Part shown: one piece after another, positions 35,602 to 44,900 of the stretch | Position numbering within the stretch: the first letter of the stretch is position 1 | Layout: every line of letters starts with the position of its first letter | Assembly (NCBI GenBank): GCA_905221615.1 | Contig: CAJNDT010000935.1 | Coordinates: forward strand, 1 to 64,000 | Reading direction: 5' to 3' | Length of the DNA stretch: 64,000 bases | From: Symbiodinium sp. CCMP2592 | Taxonomy: Eukaryota > Sar > Dinophyceae > Suessiales > Symbiodiniaceae | Notes under the pieces: generated by a model | What the model saw: the letters and a program-made list of their open reading frames with translations, nothing else | Told to the model about the DNA's origin: nothing | The model's database searches: none | Made by a program: the position numbers and the translations under genes

Positions 35602-36815
35602 GTTGGCACTAAGCCCGACATTTCTCACACACTGCCGTCGCCTCCGAGCAAGATCCTGGTCGAGCCAATTTTTCCTGTTTTGCTTTTACCCCGGACCGCA
35701 CTCCCAACGCAAATCCATTCACTATGGTTCTTCTCGGAAACCTGTTGTGAAGACATGTGACCTGGCCACCCCGTTGGTGTCAATATCGATGCCAGAACCT
35801 AGTTAATCACATGGCAGGACGTGCTTGGTGGCATGCTGCGGCGTGATGGCCGAGAGGTGCAGAATTTTCAGTATGTCACAGGGGGGTAGCATGGTCCTTA
35901 TACAAAGTGCCCCGTGTATTAACACGCCGGCTGATTCCAACAAGCGCCTTCGGTTGTCCTTGTGAATGATGGCCTGCTGCATGCCTGCTGGCTTGTTCGC
36001 CAATGTTTCACTGCGCGACTCCGTCGCTTTTGGTGGCGCTGTACGGGTACACTGCAGACCAGCGACATCCAACTCCATTGATCTGATAGTGCCGATGACT
36101 AATACAATTCGGATTCGAAGCTTAAATGTTGAACAATCTACAACACTTTTCCTCAAGGCCTTGAAGTTCCCTATAACAAGTGCAGGATAGTATAGTCCAA
36201 TTTTTGTGACCCCTGTATGAAACTTGTTTAGATAATGCTTATTGTAAGCCGTTCAGGGCCCTTTGCAGGAACATTAGTGCAGATGACTGCTACCAAAGCC
36301 CCTCGTTATTCAGGCTCCCATATACAACCCTTTTAATCGCTGGAGGGTCTTGTATTAAAAATCAGTGCTTCGACTCGAGATTGCCTCAGCCCAGCCGCCC
36401 AAGTTCTTCTACGAAGCAGTGGGTGTGATTTTGTGTTTAGAGTTTAGGGTTTCGGACTTTTCACTTTGAGACATCCCAGGGGTCATTTCCTAGCATCCTC
36501 GCAAGGGGAGTTTCAAGTCGAAAATGTTCCGAGCGAGCTGCCTGACTTATGTTTCATGTGGCGCTGCTTTTGGTACCTAGCCCTTGTTGATGCTAGGGTC
36601 CCCCACCCTGCAATAGTGATTTAATAGGAACATTATGGGGCCCTAGTATAATCCTTATAGTCACTATTACATGGTGGGGGCCCCTTCTAAGCTATTCTTT
36701 TGCTTATTGGCGCATTGTGTCTTGTGGTAAAAGTCAAGGTCCATGGGGTTACTGCCTATGCACGCAGTTGATTGTCGTTTTGACAGCAAAGCCAGGGGGA
36801 AACCCACAGAGCAGA
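35602..36815 (+). repeat. Segmental duplication, copy B
   Basis: Partner of 31136-32520, with the same block order, e.g. CGACATTTCTCACACACTGC (35615), CCTGTTGTGAAGACATGTGA (35742), GTGATGGCCGAGAGGTGCAG (35842), ATTCCAACAAGCGCCTTCGG (35933), AGGGGAGTTTCAAGTCGAAA (36496) and CAAAGCCAGGGGGAAACCCA (36788). It contains a MITE-like insertion at 36596-36686 that copy A lacks. Confidence 0.75.
36593..36689. mobile_element. MITE-like insertion with a paralogous empty site
   Basis: Terminal inverted repeats GGGTCCCCCACCCTGCAATA and, complementary, ACATGGTGGGGGCCCC (each continuing into AGTGA/TCACT) bound a ~91 bp element. It is flanked by CTA on both sides (36593-36595 and 36687-36689). Copy A of the surrounding duplication reads GATGCTAGCTGCTATTCT at 32373-32390 with no element, giving a natural empty site. 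A 2-3 bp TA/CTA duplication would fit a Tc1/mariner- or PIF/Harbinger-type element, but no transposase is present to decide. Confidence 0.72.
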
Positions 36816-38315
36816 GACCAGGCTTCACTGGAACGATTCAAAACTAACCTAGGCTTCCCAGTGGGCCCTTTTTCCTTTTTTGTAGTCCTAAGTTCCATCT
36901 AAAATTACCCAATACCATAAAGGGAGCCCATTTTATTCCTAGGTTGCTAGGCGTCCTAGTAACTTAAACGATATAACGTCGGCCGATTGTAAGTTAGCAC
37001 GTATTCAAGGTAGTGTGGGGTGAGGGGACGGGCATCCTCCGTGGACTTACTTCAAGCCTTGACACAAGTGGATCGGATTGGGTTGAAATCAAGTCACCAT
37101 ACAAAGACTCCTACAGTAGCAAGCCCCCACAAGCCCTAAGCCCCTAATCTCTAAACCGCTAAACGCCAAGCCAACAACTCACTGCCAAACCAATAGTCAT
37201 TCCACTTGCTTAGATTTGAGGAATTACCTTCAGCCTTCAGCATACTTGGTGGAGGGCATCAGGGATCCACAACTTAGAGGTCCGCAACGGTGTTTGGGGT
37301 TTTTCGGGTCTGTAGAGTAGTGCGGGTTTGTTTTAATGCTTGGTTCGATTTCTCTGTTTCACTGAAATCTGGGACTGTCCAGGGAGCCCCTACCACCCTA
37401 TATACGTCAGTAGGCGTCCGTAGTCTGTTCACTTCAGCTAACTCAATTCCTCAAAACCAAAAACTCTCGTGAAACCTTGTGAGCAGTTGACCCAACGCCC
37501 TATCATACATCTAAGGTTAGAAGTATGGACCCCTAATGAATATGGACTCGTAGGCCCTTTTAGTGGATTCTAGGGGCCCTTTGGGGGTACATATAAGGTG
37601 TAAGGGAGTTTCCGGAAATAGGGGACCCTAATATAGTAACCTAAATAGTAAGATTCTGATTATAAGGACCCCTAAAAGAGGTACCCCTAATTTGAAACGC
37701 TGCGTGTCGTCCGCCTCGGCCCGGCTGTACGGGCATGCGGCGAGTGGCTAGTATCTGCAGCAAGCTGGCTAGGTCTTCGGTAAAACAGACTTTTGGTCTC
37801 AGAAACAGACTTTTAACACCAGGAACAGATATTCACGCTCACAAACAAATAAAGGGTTTGAGGGTCTTCGGGTTTAGTGGTTCAGGGGTTTAGGGTTGGG
37901 GGTTTTGGGCCCTAAGATGTAGGGGTCTAAGGGTCGAGGCTTAGGGGGTTCAGGGTTTTGGATTTTAGGGTTTAGGGCTTTAGGGTTTTGGGGTTGAGGG
38001 CTCTAGGGTTTTGGGGACTAGGTTGAGGGCTTTAGGGGTTTTGGGGTTTGGGGCCGTTAGGTTTGCGGGTCTGGGGCTTAGGCTTACGTGCGTTCAGGGT
38101 TTTAGGACTTAAGGTTTAGGGTTCACGGCTTTAGGGTTAGTTAGTTAAGACGAGGTTGCACAAACTGGGTAATGTATTGGGACCAGGGTTTTAGGATAAG
38201 GTTTCAAGTTCTTTCGGTGCATACAGGGGTGTTGTGGTGAGGGCTTGAGGATTTAGGGATTTTTCGGTTTAGGGTACGCTAGTTTTCCTTGCGGCAGCCT
38301 GCATGGTTCAATCTA
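36816..38315. other. Gene-free stretch with repeat relics
   Basis: Diverged GGCACC/GGTCTAGTAC-family copy at ~36860-36955 and TTTCCGAAAATAGGGG-family relic at ~37608-37702 (GGGAGTTTCCGGAAATAGGG intact at the left, right end degraded). A long TTTAGGG/GGGTTTTGGG-rich stretch runs from 37855 to 38290. No gene supported. Confidence 0.55.
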
Positions 38316-38409
38316 CTGTTGATGGACAAAAATCCTGCATGGTCCTAAACTATGGCAACTAGGGAACATTTCTTAATACTGGGCACTGCAGGATTTGGAC
38401 CATCAACCT
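38316..38409. mobile_element. MITE-like element, GTTGATG...AATCCTGCAT family, copy 2
   Basis: TGTTGATGGACAAAAATCCT then GCAT at the left and CTGCAGGATTTGGACCATCA at the right, the same terminal inverted repeats as 34835-34937 with a different interior. Confidence 0.72.
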
Positions 38410-38574
38410 TAGTTAATGAATAGGACAGCTTTCCCCTAATTCCCGAAGCCGTAGACTTTCCAGCCCTAAAACCCTAAGGCTAAAGGCCTTCATGTTTTAA
38501 CCCTAAACCCTAAGGCTCTACGCCCTTACCCCCCATAAACCCTAAAGCCCCTAGGGAAAGGGAGGGGGGGGGGG
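38410..38574. other. Short flank ending in a G tract
   Basis: CCCTAAA-like words at 38463-38545, then GGGAAAGGGA and 11 consecutive G (38564-38574) directly abutting the 5' LTR. Confidence 0.7.
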
Positions 38575-38822
38575 TGAAACCATAAACCTCTAAAGGGGTA
38601 GCTCTAACAGGTACCTAAAGCAATGGCTGCATGCTCATACATATACATTCCGCTGCCCATTGGCTCACAGTGGTTTTACCATATTGAGACAAGACAAGCT
38701 CTCCTTGCGTAGCAAGACAAAACAACTACTGTCCGTGTGCAGGGCGCTGCCCTTTGATCCTTAGGGAATAACTGGTCATACACCTCCTCACAAGGAGTAT
38801 CCCTTGGGGGTGTATCGGCACA
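38575..38822 (+). repeat. 5' LTR
   Basis: 248 bp, beginning TGAAACCATAAACC and ending GTATCGGCACA, so it has the TG...CA termini usual for LTRs. It matches 54193-54440 except at 38618 (A versus C) and 38789 (C versus T). It holds a small hairpin, CAAGGAGTATCCCTTG, near the 3' side. No AATAAA is present. Confidence 0.95.
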
Positions 38823-38828
38823 GTTTTC

Positions 38829-38844
38829 TGGTAGCGGAGCCCGG
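38829..38844 (+). other. Primer-binding site
   Basis: TGGTAGCGGAGCCCGG lies six bases after the 5' LTR. Starting with TGG it complements a tRNA 3' CCA end. The sequence resembles the initiator-Met PBS used by many copia elements (TGGTATCAGAGC) but differs at three or more positions, so the priming tRNA is a guess. Confidence 0.7.
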
Positions 38845-38924
38845 AAAGGGCCGCCCGCCTCACAAAGTCCGCTACAGCGGTCGGCCTCGCCGAACGCTTA
38901 ACCAAGCGGATAAGAGGCAGCACA

Positions 38925-41900
38925 ATGTCGAGCTCGCATAGCGAAGCCGACGGCAGTTCCCAATCCTCCGGGGGATATGAGAACGAAGAGACCTCCCAAG
39001 GTCCAGCTACTTATGTCGCACAGTCATATGCAACATCTGACCGCATGCTTGCATCATTAGGCATAACGCCCAAGATCGCGCCTGCCTATGATGGCACCAC
39101 CTCGTGGTTTGAGTATGAACAGTTGATTGACGACTGGTGCGACATAACAACGCTGGATGACACCAAAAGAGGTCCGTCTCTCAAGACGAGGCTCTCCGGA
39201 TTGGCCGCAGTACAAAAGGAATCACTGAACCGAGAAAGGCTTGCAGCCCCAGATGGAGTAGATTACTTCAAGAAGAAGATGCGTCCATTTTTCGTGAAAG
39301 GAGAACAGTACGTTTTCCTGTGGCGTTTCCTCGGCCTATTCAAGGCATGGAAGGGCAACCAAGACTTTGTGACTTGGATTGCTAAGTTTGAGATCGTGCT
39401 ACAGCGCGTGAAAAACTCATGGATGGATCTCTTACCAGAGATAGCTCTGGAAGATGCCCATCCAGATTTCATGCAGGCTGTGCAGGCAGATCAAACCTTC
39501 TTGCGCCTACAGGATGCAACCGAGAGAGACACATACGCCGCACGTTTCTTCGAAACATGGAACAAGGAACGCCTTGATAATCATCGAAGAGCGTTTCCTC
39601 TAAATGATAATCTCCTAGCTCTCCTCTTCCTAGTGCAGTCCGACCTAAATGAGATGCAACGTGAGAGGTTGGTAACAGCATTGACCAACCAAGGTTACCG
39701 AATTGAGACCTACACGTACCCTGTGGTACGGCAGACCATGTTCGATCAGTTCTCAACGACCAGAACTGGTCTGCAGGATCCCAATATTCGGCACACTTCT
39801 CACAAGAAGGACCGCCATGGAAGGAGAGATCAACGCCGCAAACGCGGAGGTCGAAACTTCCTCATCCTCGATCAGGGTGAATACGACGGAGTCGATGGAT
39901 TCTGGCTCCAAGACGAAGACACCCTTGAGGAAGGCTTTCTTGCCGCCGAGGATGAAGAAGCTGTCTTCTGGACAGTTGACGACCATGAGGCCTTCGTTGC
40001 AAGGAGATTCAAAAAGGGAAGAAGACCAAGAATGCGTCCCGGATCACCGGGAAGAGCAAAGGGTGGCAAGCGAAAAGGACGTGGCCGTTTTAGGTCATAC
40101 CGCGGAAAAGGGAGAGCCAACCAGGCAGAACATGATCCAACTGATTCCAGCTATTTCGGTAAAGGTAAAGGAAAGGAAAAAGGAAAAGGTGGAAAAGGCA
40201 AAGGAAAAGGAAAGGACAAAGGAGATAAAGGAAGCTCCTTCAAGGGTACAAAATCAAAAGGCAAAGGTAAGGATACAGCTAAGTCTGCCTCCTTACAAGG
40301 AGACCAAACTGGATCTCCACAGGCCTATGAGAGTTCCACCGCACCGAGCTGGGATTCATGGTATGAGGACAGTTATTATACTGACTCCAGTTGGAATTAT
40401 GCCGCTTATGACGATCAAACGTCTTATACATACTATGCATCACAAGCCTCACGAAGAAAGACACGGAAAAAGAAGAGAAGAAATCAAGCAGGATCATCAG
40501 GTAGAGGCACAGATCCGAGCGCGCACCAAGAACCCGTGTACAACTCATCAGTGAGTTACGTGCCCCAGGTCTTTGAACCATCCGAGGGGCAAGGTGTGGA
40601 GACTGCAACAGCAGTGTTTCCGTTGCAGCACACCGTCCTATCTGCTCTCACAGAGCGGATCAATCTTGATAAGAGCCCTACCTTTGTCATACTTGACTCT
40701 GGTTGTACTAGGGCTATGGGTTCCCGCTATGCGGTGAACAGGCTTATCAAGGCCGTGAAGCAACATGCCCCAGGCATGATTGATTTCACTTTTTCACCTT
40801 CGAACACGAAGTTTTCTTTTGCAGATAGTGAAACAGCTCTTATCAAGGAGCGTGTAACTCTATGGTTTAACACAACTCCAAGAAGAGATACAACCATAGA
40901 AGTTTTGGATCAGGGAAGAGTCCCCATTTTGTTTTCCATCGAACAGATGAGGAATTTAAGAATGACCCTCGAGTGTAGCCCAACAGCTGACCTAGCAACG
41001 TGTGAAGCTTTCGGTTTGTATAAAACCCCTCTTCCGATTAGTACCAATAACCATTTGGTATTGGACCTTCTAGGCTTTACTTCCACCAGGAAGTACCTTC
41101 CTAAGTCAGGTACGTCGTTCAGTGCGACGGAGACTGCTCTAGGAGCCAATAAGCCTTATGTTAGGATACCGGAAGGTCGCTGTCCAGCCTGTGCCGGACA
41201 GAAAAAGGCTCACACGTACCTCAAGGGTTGTGACAAAGCACCTGAGGGAGCAGCTGATCCACCACCGAAGAGGATTTCAGGGAAAAAGAAGCCTCTTCCA
41301 TCTGATCCGGCAGAATCATCTGCCAAGAAACTTGATCCACCAGAATCATCTGGAGATGTTCCTGAGCCTTCCGGACCATCGGAACCATCATCAGGTTCTA
41401 GGGACAAACCTGCAGAATCCTCTGCATCACATGAACCTCCAGAAGAAGAAAGACTTGAGGTTCCACCTGCGAAGATAAAGACTCCAAAGGGTCTTAAAAA
41501 CCTTCTGAAGAAATCCCGCAAATATGCGGTTAAATCTCCTGTTGAAGAGAAGTCTAAGGTCCCAGGAGCTGATGACGGGACGGAGGTAAGACCACTTGAG
41601 TCAAGAGAATACCCGGCTCCTGGTACAGACTCACCTACAGGTGAAGAGATTGTCGCAGAACCATCGCCATCTCTTCCCATTGCTCTTCGCAGGATTCATG
41701 AGAAGCTTAAGGACCCTGTAGAACTCTATAAGCTTCACCTCAAGCACCGTCATATGAGTACGGATCAGTTCAAGCGACGCACAAAAGCCTTACAGATCCC
41801 AAAGGAGATCTACGAGCTATATGACCAACTGGTCAAAAAGTGTTCAGCCTGCCAGGAACATGTGAGAGCTCCTTCGAGAGCGAAGATTTCTGGTTTAAGA

Positions 41901-44900
41901 TCAGAGACTTTCGGTGATCTCACCTTCGTAGATCACGGTGAGCTTCCAATTCCCGGCAAGGATAGTCGCTTAGTATTTCTTATTCTCTATGATGGAGCAA
42001 CAAACTTGTTGACTGCCGAAGTAGTCCAGGATAAAGAAGAACATACTACAATGTCGATTATGAATGACTACTTTGAGAAATTTCAGATCAACCCAAAGGT
42101 TGTAGTTGGAGATCAAGCATTCATGACTCCAAAAATGGAGGCTTATTACAATCGGCAGAATATCAAGCCTGTGGCAACAGGACCTGGAACACCATGGCCC
42201 AACAGGGCCGAAGCTGCTGTAAGATTGCTGAAGCATCAGATTAAGCTCATACTTCAGATCCTGAAGGATGGTGACCCGCAGTATAACGGAATCACCATGA
42301 AGTATGGCAACCTCGTTCGCCAAGCATGTTTGGCAAGAAACTCTTCGATTACCTACGGAGGAGTTACTCCTTTAGAAATGGCCTTTGGAAGGCGTCCTCG
42401 AGATGTTATAACACCAGAGAACGCTGATCCCAATCAGTTGACAGGTAATCCAACTGATACGGAAGTCACTGCGAGAGCCATTAAGGAGCTTGCCAACAGG
42501 GCTTACCAAGAGGCACGCCAATCTGATGATCTGCGTAGAGATCTTGCAGCCAGACTGTCAATGACCCAAGGACCTTTCTCTTTGGGAGATAAGGTTTTCT
42601 ACTGGTCAGAAGATAAGTCTAAGATTGGATCCACTGGGTCCAAACATGGATCTTGGCTAAAAGGTAAGGTGATCTCCGAACTCGGAGGATCCATGGTAGG
42701 TGTGGATCTTGGAACACGCATCGTCCGTGTCAATATCTCAAAACTGAGGAAAAACTATGACATAACATCTGATGTGGAGATTCCTCTCGCGCCTGATGAG
42801 GAAACTCTGACGTCAGAAGGTTCTGACCACGCAAGTTGCATGGTCACCTTCGATGCTTCCCTGCAGTCGACAGACCTAACGATTCCACATCAAGAGTGTC
42901 ACTGGCAGGTCACCAGCACTGGGAAGATTGACTTCCTAGAACTCTACGGCGGATCTCCCCGCATGAGTCACAAAGCTGCCCTGTCAGGTCTTCGAGTAGG
43001 TCAGCCAGTCGATTTGCGTAGCGGTCTAGATCTTGAGCAACCGCAAGGTCGCTCCAATCTTCTTAGGATCATCAAGGAACAAGAACCTACTATTATTGTT
43101 ATGTCACCGGACCATTCTCAGTGGTCTAGCTGGTACTCACAGTGGAAGAAAGGCTCTGCCAAGAGACTTTCTGTTTTAAAATTCTGTGAATCGGTCGCAG
43201 ACCACCAAATGAAGCTCGGACGTTACTTTGTTCTTGAGAACCCATACTACAGCAGGCTCTGGTCTTCACCAGAAGCAAAACGCCTGTTTTCTAATCATAA
43301 GATCAGCTATGAGGTCTGTAACCTACAGGCCTATGGCATGAAAGATCCAACAGGATACTATGAATCGAAATCCTCGATTTTTATGCACAACTTGCCACCG
43401 CAAGTTTTAATTCCTCTCCAGAGGCATTCTGCCAAAACGAAATCTCCAACATCTCCACCAGGAGACGAAAAGGGTATTCAAGGCTACGGTCTTAAGACGA
43501 AACTCGCACAAGTGTATCCTTATGAATTCTGTGAGACCTTTGCCTCGTGTTTGGCAAGATTCCTGAAACGAGATGCGTATGCATCTCATCTGTCTTTAGT
43601 CACAGACATACTAGAATACTCTGGAGATGAATGCCTCCAGGGACTTTCGGAACTTCTTGATCAGGAGTATTCACTTTTGACAACAAATCCTCTCAAGGAT
43701 TCAAAACTCCTGCAAGATCCGAAAATCAGATCACTTGTTGCTAGAGTAAATTCTTTATCGAGTAAAACTGAATTACCATTGCATCATTCCAAACCATCAC
43801 CGTCCCTTGATGCCTTGGTGTCAGACATTACTCGCCTTAGATCAAGACTCTTACCAGGGTCTGGTTTCGAACAGTGTACTCTATACAGAGGTACATTTGG
43901 AACAGTTAAAGCACTCACCAAGCACTGTGTAACTGATGGCGTTCTTGTCTTCTGGAACAAGAAGAAGCCCAATTCGACTATGACGTGTTGCTTGCCGCAC
44001 CAGGTTTCCTGGAACAAAGTACACCCATCAACCTTCTCGGGGGTGCTATTCCAGATGACAGGCGGCAAGACTTCACCGTCCGTGCGAACACCGCCGGATG
44101 TAATCATGTCGGACGAAGAGGTTTCGCCGTCAGACCCGTCGGAACCAATGAGCACTAATCGCTCACGGATCACATCTGACGATGTTTCTATGCCGGAACC
44201 AGATCAGCCGATGCCTCCCGGCACGCCGCCGTCGCGTCCTCCTCCTCCCATACCTCCACCGCGACTACCGGCCGTTTCCTCCGATGAGCCCGTGGCTCCT
44301 GCTCGGGCTAAGCCTCGCGTGCATCCGCCTCCTCGCGTTCCGTCTCCTCGGCGTCTGGGGGGTGATGTGTCGCCAAGGTCTTCATCGGAAAGGAAAGTTT
44401 CGCCGCACAAACAGAAATCACCTTCACAGGTGCCGACACCAAAACCTAAACCGAAGGCACATCCACAGGGACCCATTCTTCCGTTACAACAAGATGAAGA
44501 AGACACTGAAGAAGAACTGGTCCCAGACGACCCCGGACAACCGTCCGCTCCTCCTCACACTTCTGGTTCACCAGAACCGGAGAGCGATGCCGAGTCAGAA
44601 AACACAAGGTATTACTCTGATGAGGAAGGTGACTTGGTCGTAGATGAGAAGGACTGGGTCCTTCTCACAGAAGAACAGAAACTGTGTAGTAACACAGGTT
44701 CTTTCTCCATGCCTCGGTACATGCATGGCGGACCCGTAGACATCAGAGAGGTAACATCAAGAGTGAGGTCAGACCGAACACGGTATAAACCCACTAAAAG
44801 GTTTCGATCTGACATCCGTGAAGAGTATGATCTTCTCACGGAAGAGGACAAGGCCTTATCTCTAAGTTCCCCCAGGAACTCAGTGAACTTAACCCAAAAG

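Noticed and set aside
39703..40554. 283-codon plus-strand frame inside the Gag region
   Set aside because: Shadow of the Gag-Pol frame; its Lys/Arg richness follows from the AAGG-rich KGKGKG codons.
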